Shown: piece by piece, positions 1-9,722 of the stretch
Layout of the letters: the number at the start of each line of letters is the position of its first letter
How positions within the stretch are numbered: the stretch's first letter is position 1
From: Chryseobacterium sp. Marseille-Q5410
GTDB taxonomy: Bacteria; Bacteroidota; Bacteroidia; Flavobacteriales; Weeksellaceae
Length of the DNA stretch: 64,000 nt
Assembly: GCA_946892665.1 (NCBI GenBank)
Contig: CAMPOT010000001.1
Span: forward strand, 1,860,001 to 1,924,000
Reading direction: 5' to 3'
Position numbers and translations under genes: made by a program
Notes under the pieces: model-generated
Database searches by the model: none
The model's input: only the letters and a program-made list of their open reading frames with translations
What the model was told of the DNA's origin: nothing

Positions 1-1566
1 TCCTGTAGCGCCATCAACCACTCTGTGGTCACATGCCAAAGAAAGTTTCATGGTGTTTCCAACAACGATTTGACCATCTTTCACGATAGGTTTTTCTATA
101 ATTGCACCTACGGAAAGAATCGCGGAATTCGGTTGATTGATGATTGACGTAAAAGTTTCGATTCCAAACATTCCAAGATTGGAAATAGAGAAAGTTGAAC
201 CTTCCATTTCATTGGCTTTCAAACCTTTAGACTTCGCTCTTCCTGCCAAATCTTTTACCGCCGCGGAGATTTGGTTGTAGTTCATTTGATCTGCATTTTT
301 CAATACAGGAACCACCAATCCATCTGGAATTGCTACTGCCACACCAACATTGATATTACCGTGGTGAACAATTTTATCAGCATGCCACGTAGAATTCACT
401 TGAGGGTGTTTTCGTAAAGCCATTGCTGTCGCTTTAATCACCATATCGTTGAATGAAATTTTGGTATCTGGTAGGGAATTAATTTCTCTTCTGGCCTCAA
501 TTGCTTTATCCATGGTGATTTCTACAATCAGGTAATAATGTGGCGCGGTAAATTTACTTTCAGAAAGTCTTTTAGCAATCACATTTCTCACTTGAGAGTT
601 TGGCGTTTCGGAATCTTCTCCCTGAACAAAATTCATTACTTGCGGAGCTTGTTTTGTTTCTGCTTGAGCCGGTTTCGCTTGATTTGAAGAAGTTGCAGCC
701 GGGCTGAAACCTTCAACATCTTTTTTAACAATTCTTCCGTTTTCACCCGTTCCTTTCAAAGCATGAACATCGATGCCTTTTTCCTCCGCAATTTTCTTGG
801 CTAAAGGAGAAATTGCAATTCTTTCATTTGATGAACTTGCAACCGAAGGAGTTTGTGACTCCGTTACTTTTTCTACTTTTTCTTCAGCAACTGGTTGAGA
901 TTCGGATTTTTTTCCACCTCCGGAAAGCAATCCGGAAACATCCGTTCCTGCAGGACCAATAATTGCTAAAACTGCATCTACAGGGCTTGCTCCGCCTTCT
1001 TCGGTACCGATATATAAAAGATTTCCGTTGAATTCTGATTCGAAATCTTGCACAGCTTTATCTGTTTCTATTTCTGCTAAAATATCACCTTCTTTTACGG
1101 AATCTCCTACTTTTTTATGCCATTTTGCTACTTTTCCTTCAGTCATTGTATCCGAAAGTCGAGGCATGGTAATAATTTCAACACCTGCGGGAATTTCAGC
1201 AGAAGTTTGCGCTTCTTCTTTTTCTACAGGTTTCGTAGTTTCCACATCGGTAACGTTGTCTTCAGTTTGATTTTCTTCAGGAATTCCTGCGGCATCATTT
1301 CCACCTTTTAAAGCTGAAATATCTTCACCCGCATCACCGATGATAGCCAAGACTGCATCAACAGGAGAAGAGCCACCCTCTTCGGTGCCGATGTACAAAA
1401 GTGTTCCGTTGAACTCCGATTCAAAATCCTGAACGGCTTTATCGGTTTCGATTTCAGCCAAAATATCTCCTTCTTTTACTGAATCACCAACTTTTTTGTG
1501 CCATTTAGCCACTTTGCCATCCGTCATTGTATCGGAAAGACGCGGCATTGTAATTACTTCAGCCAT
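1..1566 (-). CDS. pdhC: Pyruvate dehydrogenase E2, dihydrolipoamide acetyltransferase (3' end outside window)
   Basis: E2 core of the pyruvate dehydrogenase complex, which moves acetyl groups from lipoyl arms to CoA in the cytoplasm. The start is ATG at 1566 (MAEVITMPRLSDTM); 522 codons run to the window edge without a stop. Two lipoyl domains lie in tandem, each with ETDKA (lipoyl lysines about K43 and K170), joined by acidic/Pro-Ala linkers. A peripheral subunit-binding domain follows (about 245-285, with ISPLAKKIAEEKGID). The acetyltransferase domain ends at the edge with DHRVVDG, so catalytic His514 and Asp518 are present. It lies 67 bp downstream of the E1 alpha gene and is probably co-transcribed with it. 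Only the last residues are missing. Confidence 0.95.
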   Translation of the reverse strand, partial: MAEVITMPRLSDTMTDGKVAKWHKKVGDSVKEGDILAEIETDKAVQDFESEFNGTLLYIGTEEGGSSPVDAVLAIIGDAGEDISALKGGNDAAGIPEENQTEDNVTDVETTKPVEKEEAQTSAEIPAGVEIITMPRLSDTMTEGKVAKWHKKVGDSVKEGDILAEIETDKAVQDFESEFNGNLLYIGTEEGGASPVDAVLAIIGPAGTDVSGLLSGGGKKSESQPVAEEKVEKVTESQTPSVASSSNERIAISPLAKKIAEEKGIDVHALKGTGENGRIVKKDVEGFSPAATSSNQAKPAQAETKQAPQVMNFVQGEDSETPNSQVRNVIAKRLSESKFTAPHYYLIVEITMDKAIEARREINSLPDTKISFNDMVIKATAMALRKHPQVNSTWHADKIVHHGNINVGVAVAIPDGLVVPVLKNADQMNYNQISAAVKDLAGRAKSKGLKANEMEGSTFSISNLGMFGIETFTSIINQPNSAILSVGAIIEKPIVKDGQIVVGNTMKLSLACDHRVVDGATG

Positions 1567-1633
1567 ATATTTTTTTTATTTAAAATTTAAAAACGATTGC
1601 TAGAAAATCAGTTTTCGTTTTCAAAATAAATGA

Positions 1634-2638
1634 TTAATTATTTTCTAATTTATCTAGGAATGGATAATCTTCTTGAGCGTAAACATATTCGTACACTTTA
1701 TCTGGAGTTGGATATGGTGATTGTTCCATAAATTCTACACATTCCTCAACGAATTCTCTTGATTTTTCATCAAGAGCATTCAACTCATCTTCTGTCGCCC
1801 AATTATTGTCAAGAATTCTTTTCTTAAGGATTTCGATAGGATCATCTTTTTTATGTTCAGCAACTTCGTCTTTAGTTCTGTAGGGTTCAGCATCTGACAT
1901 GGAGTGACCTCTATATCGGTAAGTTCGTGCCTCGATGAATGTTGGTCCGTCTCCTCTTCTTGCTCTTTCGATGGCTTCATATGCAGCTTCAGCTACTTTT
2001 TCAGGATCCATCGCATCTACAGGAAAAGATGGCATTTCATAACCAAGTCCTAATTTGTAGATATCTTCGTGGTTTGCAGTTCTTTTTACAGAAGTTCCCA
2101 TAGCATATTGATTGTTTTCTACAACGAAAACTACTGGAAGCTTCCAGTTCATCGCCATGTTGAATGTTTCATGAAGCGAACCTTGTCTTGCTGCACCATC
2201 ACCGAAGAAACAGATATTCACGCCACCAGTTTCGAAATACTTATCCGCAAAAGCGATTCCTGCTCCCAAAGGAATTTGACCGCCAACAATACCGTGGCCA
2301 CCATAAAATCTCTTTTCTTTGCTGAAAATGTGCATTGAACCACCCATTCCACCTGAAGTTCCTGTAGCTTTTCCGCAAAGTTCCGCCATGATTCTTTTTG
2401 GATCAACTCCCATCGCCATCGGATGAATGTGGCATCGGTAAGCGGTAATCATGCTGTCTTTTGTAAGATCCATCGCATGGGCAAAACCTGCCGGAATTGC
2501 TTCCTGGCCGTTATATAAATGTAAAAATCCTCTGATTTTTTGTTTGAGGTAAAGGGAACGGCATTTGTCTTCAAACCTTCTCCATATCGTCATTTCTTCA
2601 TACCATTTAAGGTAGACATCTTTTGAAAATTCTTTCAT
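1634..2638 (-). CDS. pdhA: Pyruvate dehydrogenase E1 component, alpha subunit
   Basis: Thiamine-diphosphate-dependent subunit that decarboxylates pyruvate and, with E1 beta, acetylates the E2 lipoyl arm. At 334 aa it has the usual length for a separate alpha chain. The TPP/Mg motif GDGAARQGSLHETFNMA ends in VVENNQ, and the family landmarks GHGIVGGQIPLGAG and RYRGHSMSD are present. The E1 beta gene is not in the window; E2 follows directly. The upstream strand carries a TATTTTTG box, consistent with a Bacteroidetes promoter for an E1 alpha-E2 transcript. Confidence 0.96.
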   Translation of the reverse strand: MKEFSKDVYLKWYEEMTIWRRFEDKCRSLYLKQKIRGFLHLYNGQEAIPAGFAHAMDLTKDSMITAYRCHIHPMAMGVDPKRIMAELCGKATGTSGGMGGSMHIFSKEKRFYGGHGIVGGQIPLGAGIAFADKYFETGGVNICFFGDGAARQGSLHETFNMAMNWKLPVVFVVENNQYAMGTSVKRTANHEDIYKLGLGYEMPSFPVDAMDPEKVAEAAYEAIERARRGDGPTFIEARTYRYRGHSMSDAEPYRTKDEVAEHKKDDPIEILKKRILDNNWATEDELNALDEKSREFVEECVEFMEQSPYPTPDKVYEYVYAQEDYPFLDKLENN

Positions 2639-2756
2639 ATTTAATCGAAATATTCAGCAAAAATAATAAAAATCTTTGTCATTACGGCTAGCTTATCTTT
2701 ATAAATATTATTTATAAACACATAAAAAAAACTTATTTTTGAGTTTCTATTTTTTT

Positions 2757-3359
2757 ATGTTCAAAAATACTACTTTATCGAAAACTAAATTGTGGAAAAT
2801 CATTTCCGATTTCTTCAATCCTCTCACCTCTCTTTTCCTGTATTTTTTGTATTTCAGTTATGAAAATTACTCGGCACAGGAGGCTACGCATCATTTTTTG
2901 CCTTTATTTCTTTTCACAGCACTTCCTATTTCACTATGGATTTTCTGGAATGTTAAGACAGGGAAGTATTCCAACGTGGACGTTTCGAACCGAGTACAAC
3001 GCAAAAGTCTCTATTTTTTTATTATCGCTTGTATCGCCAGTTATCTTCTGTATGATTTTTCGGTTAATAAAAATACGGATCTGATCATGGTTTTTATCAT
3101 GGTTTTGCTAATAGCAATGCAGATCAGCAATTATTTTATTAAAAGTTCCATGCACACCGCTTTCAACCTTTTCGTTGCAGCTTTATTTTTTTCAAGCAAT
3201 CCACTCTTGGGAATGCTATGGTTTATCATAACAATAATAGTAGGAATATCTCGAGTTATTCTTAAAAGACATACCATAAAAGAAGTCGTATCGGGCGCAC
3301 TTATCGCAGCATTCATATCTTTTATTTATCTTTATACTCATATCCAAATTCAACATTAA
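2757..3359 (+). CDS. PAP2-like membrane phosphatase family protein
   Basis: A 200-aa polytopic membrane protein with about five or six hydrophobic helices. Two pieces match the PAP2 (type 2 phosphatidic acid phosphatase) signature: SSMHTAFN near residues 130-137 and SRVILKRHTIKEVVSG near 165-180, which supply the conserved Ser, His, Arg and His. The start is ATG at 2757; a TTG six codons upstream overlaps a TATTTTTG promoter-like box (2734-2741), so it was not chosen. The gene ends 4 bp before a BlaI-type regulator, so the two are probably co-transcribed. The substrate (undecaprenyl-PP, lipid A or a phospholipid) cannot be read from the sequence. Confidence 0.75.
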   Translation: MFKNTTLSKTKLWKIISDFFNPLTSLFLYFLYFSYENYSAQEATHHFLPLFLFTALPISLWIFWNVKTGKYSNVDVSNRVQRKSLYFFIIACIASYLLYDFSVNKNTDLIMVFIMVLLIAMQISNYFIKSSMHTAFNLFVAALFFSSNPLLGMLWFIITIIVGISRVILKRHTIKEVVSGALIAAFISFIYLYTHIQIQH

Positions 3360-3363
3360 AACT

Positions 3364-3822
3364 ATGAAAATAAATCAGCTCACCCATGCCGAAGAACTTT
3401 TAATGAACATCCTTTGGAAACTGAATTCCGCTTACATGAAAGAAGTAATGGAGCAATATCCTGAACCGAAACCTCACCAAAATACAGTCTCTACTTTTAT
3501 AAAAATATTGGTAGAAAAAGAATTTTTAACCACGGAAAGAGAAGGCCGAATCTTTAAATACCATGTTGCAATTCCTTTTGAAGATTATCGTGATTACCGA
3601 ACCAAATCTTTCGTGGAGCAATATTTCGGAAATTCCGGAAGCGAACTGGTAAAAACTCTCGTTGATGTAAAACTGCTTAATCCTTCCGAACTTACCGATC
3701 TTTTCGGGACCAAAATTCCTGAACAGGAAAATCCGATCAGTGATTTTGTAGAAGAATTAACTTCGGGTAAGAAAACCGGCAAAAAGGATAAGAAGAAAAA
3801 GAAAGAAAAAAAGAAAAAATAA
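3364..3822 (+). CDS. BlaI/MecI/CopY-family transcriptional repressor
   Basis: A 152-aa winged-helix regulator. The N-terminus (MKINQLTHAEELLMNILWKL) and the recognition-helix stretch HQNTVSTFIKILVEKEFL are typical of BlaI/MecI. The C-terminus carries a long lysine-rich tail (about 20 residues, mostly Lys) that classical BlaI lacks. Normally BlaI sits beside a BlaR1-type M56 sensor peptidase; here it lies between a PAP2-like protein (4 bp upstream) and a DUF4153 membrane protein (56 bp downstream), and no M56 peptidase is in the window. What it senses is not evident. Confidence 0.88.
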   Translation: MKINQLTHAEELLMNILWKLNSAYMKEVMEQYPEPKPHQNTVSTFIKILVEKEFLTTEREGRIFKYHVAIPFEDYRDYRTKSFVEQYFGNSGSELVKTLVDVKLLNPSELTDLFGTKIPEQENPISDFVEELTSGKKTGKKDKKKKKEKKKK

Positions 3823-3878
3823 AATTTTTCTCCTTAACGCTACTTCAGTCCATTTTTGTAAAATTTAACCCTAACGTA

Positions 3879-5672
3879 ATGCTAAATAAATTTAAGGAAA
3901 TAACAGGAAAAGCTGGTCTTGTGATCCGCCAATATCCAATGGTTCTGTTGATGTCTTTTTTAGGTGCGGTTTCGCTGATGTGCTTTGCTCACGGCAATTT
4001 CAATAGCCACCCGAATTATTTTGTCTTCCTGAAATTTTCACTGGTTTCATGTTTGGGAATTTCACTGATGTTTGGGATTAAGATGATATCGGAACGTTTC
4101 GGGAGAGCTTTTTTAGTGGAAATCATCGGAATTGTTTTTCTCATTTTTTTCTATTTTATACTTCCCGAAAAAGAGCTAGATTTCACAGAAAAATATGCGT
4201 ATCTGCTCATTCCAACCTTTATACTATCTCATTTATTGGTTTCTTTCGGCGGATTTTTTGGCATTAAAAAAGAATTAAATTTTTGGCAATTCAATAAGAA
4301 TTTATTCATCAACCTATTCCTTACTGCCGTTTTCACAGCGGTTTTGACCGCAGGGGTCGAATTGGCAATTCTGGCCGTTGACCAGCTTTTTGATTTTAAA
4401 TTTGATCAAAAATACTACGCAGAAACCTTCTATCTCCTTTCTATTTTCGGGAGTTGCTTCATTTTTTTGCTTTTCAGTGAAAAAGGTCTCACCCATTTAG
4501 AAAAAGAAAGCGAATATCCATTGATCCTGAAATTTTTCACACAATATATCCTCATTCCGCTGCTGATTATTTATTTGATCATTCTCTATTTCTATGCTGC
4601 AAAAATCCTAGTGAAATGGGAGCTTCCGCGCGGATGGGTTTCATATCTGGTGTTAGCATATTCTGTGGTGGGGATTTTGGCGTTGTTGCTGGTTCATCCG
4701 TTAAAGGAAAAATCCACCAAATCCTGGGTGAAAATTTTCTCGAAAATCTTTTATTTCACACTCGTTCCATTAATTGCCTTGCTTTACACATCGATTTTCA
4801 CACGAATTTTAGAGTACGGCTACACCGAACCTCGATATTATGTTTTGTTACTTGCATTGTGGCTTACGGCCGTGGTATTTTATTTTATTTTCATTAAAAA
4901 ATCCACAATTAAATTTGTACCGATTAGTCTTTTTATTTTCGGAATATTCGCATTGATTTTTCCGTATTTTAATACTTTTTCCGTTGCAAAAAGAAGTCAG
5001 AAAACCGAATTGCAAAAAATTTTAACCCAAAATAATCTTTTAGAAAAAGAGAAAATTAATTTTAATAAAAAAATTTCTGCTACTGTTGCAGACGAAATTT
5101 CCGATAAATTTGAATTTTTGGCAAAACGCAGAGAAAGTAAATTTCTATTGAATTATTTAAATATAAAAGAGAAGAAAATTTTTGCTAAAAATCTGAATGA
5201 TGCTCAATTTTATCAACTAAGAACTGATATCAAAAATCAATTTAAAAATATTGAATACAACACTTCAAAGAAAAGTCAGGAAACATCTTTAAAAAACATC
5301 ACCTTAAATGCCAAGAATTTCAATGCCGATATTTCCGGTTACAGGTATCTTTTTAAGGCTTATCATTACAAGGAAAATTATCTAGAATTCGAGAATAACA
5401 TCGTGGAATTTAAAATGCCTGCAGGTATGTTTGACTCTGAGTTAAATTTGGTTTTCAATGGACAAAAAACCAATTTGCTTCCCGATCTAAGAAAATTATT
5501 CGAGAAATATCCCGATCATGGAGAAATAAAAGTTGATGATTTATTCATCATAAAAACCATCGGAAATCACGAATTCAAAATTATGTTCGATTCAGTAATT
5601 TTAAGCGAAACGGTCCACAGGAAAGATCAATTTCTGATTAATTCCGAATCAGTATTGATATTAATTAAATAA
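3879..5672 (+). CDS. DUF4153 domain-containing integral membrane protein
   Basis: A 597-aa protein. About twelve hydrophobic segments fill residues 15-370, followed by a hydrophilic, Lys/Asn-rich C-terminal region of about 220 aa with no motif I recognise. The membrane part matches the DUF4153 family of Bacteroidota, whose function is unknown. It is the last gene of the PAP2-BlaI-DUF4153 group and is followed by a hairpin at 5675-5696. Co-transcription with a BlaI-type repressor suggests an envelope-stress or envelope-lipid role, which is inference. Confidence 0.8.
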   Translation: MLNKFKEITGKAGLVIRQYPMVLLMSFLGAVSLMCFAHGNFNSHPNYFVFLKFSLVSCLGISLMFGIKMISERFGRAFLVEIIGIVFLIFFYFILPEKELDFTEKYAYLLIPTFILSHLLVSFGGFFGIKKELNFWQFNKNLFINLFLTAVFTAVLTAGVELAILAVDQLFDFKFDQKYYAETFYLLSIFGSCFIFLLFSEKGLTHLEKESEYPLILKFFTQYILIPLLIIYLIILYFYAAKILVKWELPRGWVSYLVLAYSVVGILALLLVHPLKEKSTKSWVKIFSKIFYFTLVPLIALLYTSIFTRILEYGYTEPRYYVLLLALWLTAVVFYFIFIKKSTIKFVPISLFIFGIFALIFPYFNTFSVAKRSQKTELQKILTQNNLLEKEKINFNKKISATVADEISDKFEFLAKRRESKFLLNYLNIKEKKIFAKNLNDAQFYQLRTDIKNQFKNIEYNTSKKSQETSLKNITLNAKNFNADISGYRYLFKAYHYKENYLEFENNIVEFKMPAGMFDSELNLVFNGQKTNLLPDLRKLFEKYPDHGEIKVDDLFIIKTIGNHEFKIMFDSVILSETVHRKDQFLINSESVLILIK

Positions 5673-5674
5673 AA

Positions 5675-5696
5675 AAAGCGGCTAAAAAGCCGCTTT
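5675..5696 (-). terminator. Intrinsic terminator, mainly for the RNA-binding protein gene
   Basis: AAAGCGGC and GCCGCTTT form an 8-bp perfect stem around a 6-nt loop. Read on the minus strand it is followed by seven T, so it should end the transcript of the gene at 5715-6062. In the plus direction the T run is weak, but it may also stop the DUF4153 transcript. Confidence 0.85.
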
Positions 5697-5714
5697 ACTA
5701 TTTTTAGAAAAATC

Positions 5715-6062
5715 TTACCAGTTTGAACCGCCACGATTTCCTCCACCGTAACCACCGCCACGATTTCCTCCACCGTAACCGCCACCACGATTATTGTCGA
5801 AACTTCGTCTTGGTTTGTCTTCTCTTGGCTTAGCTTCAGAAACGTTAAGTTCTTTACCGTCCAATTCTTTTCCGTTTAGAGATTCGATCGCGTTTTTACC
5901 GTCTTCGTCGCTCATTTCTACGAAACCGAATCCTCTAGATCTACCGGTTTCTCTGTCTGTGATAATTTTAGCAGAAGATACTTCGCCAAATTCTGAAAAA
6001 AGATCGTGCAATGACTCTTCTCTTGTAGAGTAATTGATGTTTGAAACAAAAATGTTCATCAT
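5715..6062 (-). CDS. RRM-type glycine-rich RNA-binding protein
   Basis: A small 115-aa cytoplasmic RNA-binding protein. One RRM domain spans about residues 2-80, with RNP2 (IFVSNI) and RNP1 (RSRGFGFVEM). A basic linker (KPREDKPRRS) leads to a Gly/Tyr/Asn/Arg tail made of GGGYGGGNR units. This architecture matches cold-inducible RNA chaperones of cyanobacteria and Bacteroidota. Two adjacent Met codons could start translation (6062 or 6059). The 138-bp AT-rich stretch upstream could hold a regulated leader, but no defined structure was seen. Confidence 0.93.
   Translation of the reverse strand: MMNIFVSNINYSTREESLHDLFSEFGEVSSAKIITDRETGRSRGFGFVEMSDEDGKNAIESLNGKELDGKELNVSEAKPREDKPRRSFDNNRGGGYGGGNRGGGYGGGNRGGSNW
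5731..5784 (-). repeat. 27-bp tandem repeat in the Gly-rich tail
   Basis: Two 27-bp units beginning CCACGATTTCCTCCACCGTA on the plus strand lie back to back, and a third partial unit follows at 5785. They encode repeated GGGYGGGNR in the RNA-binding protein. Such in-frame repeats can expand or contract by slippage without breaking the frame. Confidence 0.85.
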
Positions 6063-6200
6063 AAAAAAAATTAAAAAAATTAATACTTGTTGAAATTATA
6101 AATGAAAGTCAACAAAGGATGAACAAATATTGATTTCGGATATAAAAACAGGTGCAAGATACAATTATAAATCAAAAAAACAACTTTTTTATGATTAATA

Positions 6201-7064
6201 TTAATTAACCTCCTTCCCTCGCGCAGCTTCAAGCAATTTAAACCAGTCTTCTCTGTCCAAATTAATGGTAAGGCTTTCTTTGAATTTTTTAATCATTTCC
6301 CATCTTGAAGTGCCGATAACAGGAAGAATTCTGGATGGATGTTTCAGAATAAATGCCAAAAGCAACTGATTTTCATCGGCATTATATTTTTTGCACAATT
6401 TCACTAAAATCAATTTTATTCTGCTATTCTGCTCAGATTCCTTTAAAAAATAGTTGCCCAAAACAGACCAAGCCATCGCTTGCAATCCTTTTCTCATCAA
6501 TTGATCCAAAGTTCCATCATCAAAAGCGTTGGTATGATTAATCGAAATTTCTACCTGATTGGTAACCAACGGAAAAGCATCATTAATCAATTCAAACTGC
6601 GAAGGGGAAAAATTGGAAACTCCGAAATGTCTCACCCATTTTTTTTCTCTTAATTCTTCGAAAGCTTCACCAATTTCTTGAGGATTCATCAGTGGAGACG
6701 GCCGGTGCAGCAACAAAAGATCCAAATATTCAGTTTGCAAATTTACTAAACTGTTTTCCACCGACTTTAAAATATGTTCTTTTGAATAATTATAAGATTT
6801 GATTTGATAATTTCGATTTTCGCAAGGCATTTCGATTCCGCATTTAGAAATCAATTGCACTTCTTCCCGATTGATATTCATTTGAGAAAACGCGTCCCCA
6901 AAAAGTTTTTCGGTAGTATAATCGCCATATAAATCGGCATGATCAAAAGTGGAAAAACCTTCTTCCAGGGATGTTTCAATGAGTTTATGAACTTCTTTTT
7001 GGGAATGATTGGCGCCCCAAATTCCCCAACGCATGGTTCCTATAATAATAGGTGAAAATGTCAT
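6201..7064 (-). CDS. Aldo/keto reductase
   Basis: A 287-aa NAD(P)H-dependent oxidoreductase of the AKR superfamily (YdhF-like). The expected catalytic set is visible: Asp and Tyr in FDHADLYGDY, Lys in LISKCG and His in LLLHRPSP. The NADP-binding C-terminal part includes PVIGTSRWEMIK. The physiological substrate is unknown. It is a single gene transcribed toward the RNA-binding protein gene; a TATTTTTG box lies upstream on the same strand. Confidence 0.93.
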   Translation of the reverse strand: MTFSPIIIGTMRWGIWGANHSQKEVHKLIETSLEEGFSTFDHADLYGDYTTEKLFGDAFSQMNINREEVQLISKCGIEMPCENRNYQIKSYNYSKEHILKSVENSLVNLQTEYLDLLLLHRPSPLMNPQEIGEAFEELREKKWVRHFGVSNFSPSQFELINDAFPLVTNQVEISINHTNAFDDGTLDQLMRKGLQAMAWSVLGNYFLKESEQNSRIKLILVKLCKKYNADENQLLLAFILKHPSRILPVIGTSRWEMIKKFKESLTINLDREDWFKLLEAARGKEVN

Positions 7065-7157
7065 AATGCTATATTTTTATTCAAAAATAAATTATTGATA
7101 ACTAAATTCTACTATTTTCAGCATAATATTTCTAAATTTGAATAAAAATTATTTATA

Positions 7158-8612
7158 ATGAAAAAACTCTCCTTATTATTTTTAACGCTGTCTTCTACTT
7201 TTGCTTTTTGTCAATTTGTGAGTCCCGGAACTGGTGTTACTTATAACCTTGCTTCACTTTCTGCTGCGGCTCCAACGGTGTTGGTGAATAACGGTGCCGA
7301 TTATCAAATGACTGCAGATATCACCATCAGCAACGGGGATATACTATTAATCAATGAAGACACCACACTAAAAATTAATGCGGGGAACCTCCTTACCATA
7401 GCAGGAACCTACAATACCACTGCAAACAATTTTGTTATTACCGCAACTAATCCAGCGAGTGTATGGAAAGGAATGCGTTTGGAATCAACTGCGCAGGTTA
7501 CTTTCAAAAATACAACAATCGAATACGGAGGCGGAATTCAAGCACTTACCGGAAATTTCGTGATGGACAATTGCATCGTGCGATACAATAAATCCGGCCA
7601 ATCAAGCGGCGCTGCAATAAACTTTTCTACCGGAGCACCTGTTGTGAAAAATTCGCAATTTATTGAAAACGATTTACCGGTAGTTGCTTCCGGCGCAAAC
7701 TCTTCCGTGGCGTTGGAATTTTCGAATAATTATCTTTCAAAAAATAACAAATTAAATTCTAACCGTCCTCAAATTAATATGGGTGCAAGTGGCCCCAATG
7801 CGACTACAAAAATCATTAACAATACCATCATCGGAAACAGAACAAGCGATAAAGTAGGTGGTGTTTCGGTTTCATCGTTGCTGGGAATTGCAAATAATGT
7901 TTTGATTGATGGAAACACCATTTCAGATAACCGATATGGCATTACCATTACAGGAAACAACTGTACTGGAACGATTTCTAACAACATTTTAACCAATAAC
8001 AATGTGGAAACCAATGCGCTAAACGGTGGAAGCGGAATCAACCTTTATGGAAATGGCGTTTTTAAAATTGAGAAAAACCAAATTCGCGGAAGTTTGTGGG
8101 GAATCACTTTTCAATTAACTGCTTCTGCTGATTTAGGTGGAGGAAGTTTAGGAAGTGTGGGCGAAAATATTTTCAAAGATAATGGAAACGGCGGACAACT
8201 TTATGCGGTTTACAACAATACCCCAAATGCATTGAGCGCAACCAATAATTGCTGGAGAGAAGGCGAATTATCTAATGATTCGATGGTTGAACAAACAATT
8301 TATCACCAAGCGGATGACGAATCTCTAGGATTGGTAAACTTCAGCCCTTATTTGTGCGGACAACCTTTGGCAACTAATGAAAATTCTGCAATTAAGAATA
8401 ATATTTATCCAAATCCGAGCAACGGAACATTTACATTTAATGCAGAAAAATCAGGAAACATCGCTGTTGCAGATATGTCAGGAAAAATTATTTATTCCGG
8501 AATGGTGCAAAAAGGAAAAAATACGGTTTCAGTTAAATCAAAATCCGGCGTTTACATGCTCATCTACCAATCGGAAGGTAAAAAACAATCGAATAAATTA
8601 ATCATTAAATAA
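7158..8612 (+). CDS. Secreted right-handed beta-helix protein with T9SS C-terminal sorting domain
   Basis: A 484-aa exported protein. Residues 1-19 form a Sec signal peptide (MKKLSLLFLTLSSTFAFC). The middle has repeated short Asn/Gly-rich beta turns (NNTIIGN, ISDNRYGITI, GTISNNIL) typical of parallel beta-helix (pectate-lyase-like) folds. The last 70 residues match the type A type IX secretion sorting domain, starting with YPNPSNGTF and ending with KLIIK. It should cross the outer membrane by T9SS and be released or anchored at the surface. No catalytic residues could be assigned. A TAAATTTG box lies at 7133-7140. Confidence 0.88.
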   Translation: MKKLSLLFLTLSSTFAFCQFVSPGTGVTYNLASLSAAAPTVLVNNGADYQMTADITISNGDILLINEDTTLKINAGNLLTIAGTYNTTANNFVITATNPASVWKGMRLESTAQVTFKNTTIEYGGGIQALTGNFVMDNCIVRYNKSGQSSGAAINFSTGAPVVKNSQFIENDLPVVASGANSSVALEFSNNYLSKNNKLNSNRPQINMGASGPNATTKIINNTIIGNRTSDKVGGVSVSSLLGIANNVLIDGNTISDNRYGITITGNNCTGTISNNILTNNNVETNALNGGSGINLYGNGVFKIEKNQIRGSLWGITFQLTASADLGGGSLGSVGENIFKDNGNGGQLYAVYNNTPNALSATNNCWREGELSNDSMVEQTIYHQADDESLGLVNFSPYLCGQPLATNENSAIKNNIYPNPSNGTFTFNAEKSGNIAVADMSGKIIYSGMVQKGKNTVSVKSKSGVYMLIYQSEGKKQSNKLIIK

Positions 8613-8636
8613 TTGACTCCCAAATTAATTTCTTTA

Positions 8637-8670
8637 AACTCATTCTGAAACACGCAGAATGAGTTTTTTT
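8637..8670 (+). terminator. Intrinsic terminator after the T9SS cargo gene
   Basis: AACTCATTCTG and CAGAATGAGTT form an 11-bp perfect stem with a 7-nt loop, followed by a T run. It ends the 7158-8612 transcript. Confidence 0.92.
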
Positions 8671-8835
8671 ATGAAACATCGTCTAATTCAACATTTCAAG
8701 CGGAAAAATTTTCTTTTTTTATTTAAAAATAAAGTAAAAACACCATTAATTCATTGAAATTTAAATTAAGTGTAACCTTTTTGTCATTCGCATCGTATAA
8801 TCTATTGCAGTCCTAAAGTGGACAGGTTTTAATAC

Positions 8836-9702
8836 ATGAGACAATTAAAAATTACCAAGCAGGTTACCAATAGAGAAACCGCTTCACTAGACAAGTATCT
8901 ACAAGAAATTGGTAAAGTGGACCTTATCACCGCCGATGAAGAAGTAGAATTGGCACAAAAAATTCGCGCTGGCGATAGAGTTGCCCTTGAAAAACTAATT
9001 AAAGCCAACTTACGTTTCGTGGTTTCTGTTTCGAAACAATACCAAAACCAAGGACTTTCCCTACCCGATTTGATCAACGAAGGGAATCTTGGTTTGATGA
9101 AAGCTGCTAAAAGATATGATGAAACCAGAGGTTTTAAATTTATTTCTTATGCCGTTTGGTGGATTCGCCAATCGATTTTGCAGGCTTTGGCAGAACAATC
9201 CAGAATTGTAAGATTGCCTTTAAATAAAATTGGTTCTATCAATAAAATCAACAAAGCTTACGCACACCTGGAGCAAGAAAACGAAAGACCACCTTCTCCG
9301 GAAGAATTGGCGGAAGTTTTGGATATGAGCGAAGACGACATCAAAGAATCAATGAAAAACTCCGGAAGACACTTGTCGATGGATGCGCCATTGGTTGAAG
9401 GTGAAGATTCCAATTTATATGACGTTTTACGTTCGGGAGAATCGCCAAGTCCGGATAAAGATTTGATGCTGGAATCGCTTCAGATCGAAATCGAAAGAGC
9501 GTTGCAAACTTTAACGCCTCGTGAAGCCGATTTGGTTCGTTTGTATTTCGGTTTGAACGGGAAACATCCAATGACTTTGGAAGAAATCGGGGAAACTTTC
9601 GATCTTACAAGAGAAAGAGTTCGTCAGATTAAAGAAAAAGCAATCAAACGCTTGAAACACAATACCAGAAGTAAGATTTTGAAATCTTATTTAGGTAAAT
9701 AA
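8836..9702 (+). CDS. rpoD: RNA polymerase primary sigma factor (RpoD, Bacteroidetes type)
   Basis: A 288-aa sigma-70 factor lacking the long region 1.1 of proteobacterial RpoD, as is usual for the housekeeping sigma of Bacteroidota. Visible regions are 1.2 ([13 protein letters not shown]), 2 ([37 protein letters not shown] and [14 protein letters not shown]), 3 ([12 protein letters not shown]) and 4.2 ([20 protein letters not shown]). It directs RNA polymerase to TTG/TAnnTTTG promoters, which are visible elsewhere in the window. It is monocistronic and followed by a clear terminator. Confidence 0.97.
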   Translation: MRQLKITKQVTNRETASLDKYLQEIGKVDLITADEEVELAQKIRAGDRVALEKLIKANLRFVVSVSKQYQNQGLSLPDLINEGNLGLMKAAKRYDETRGFKFISYAVWWIRQSILQALAEQSRIVRLPLNKIGSINKINKAYAHLEQENERPPSPEELAEVLDMSEDDIKESMKNSGRHLSMDAPLVEGEDSNLYDVLRSGESPSPDKDLMLESLQIEIERALQTLTPREADLVRLYFGLNGKHPMTLEEIGETFDLTRERVRQIKEKAIKRLKHNTRSKILKSYLGK

Positions 9703-9722
9703 TTTCAAAAAGAAACAAAGGA

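Noticed and set aside
1028-1311. Two short plus-strand frames
   Set aside because: Antisense to the lipoyl-domain region of the E2 gene, whose frame is strongly supported.
5731-5784. Possible CRISPR-like repeat
   Set aside because: Only two units and no spacers; the repeat is an in-frame Gly-rich coding repeat.
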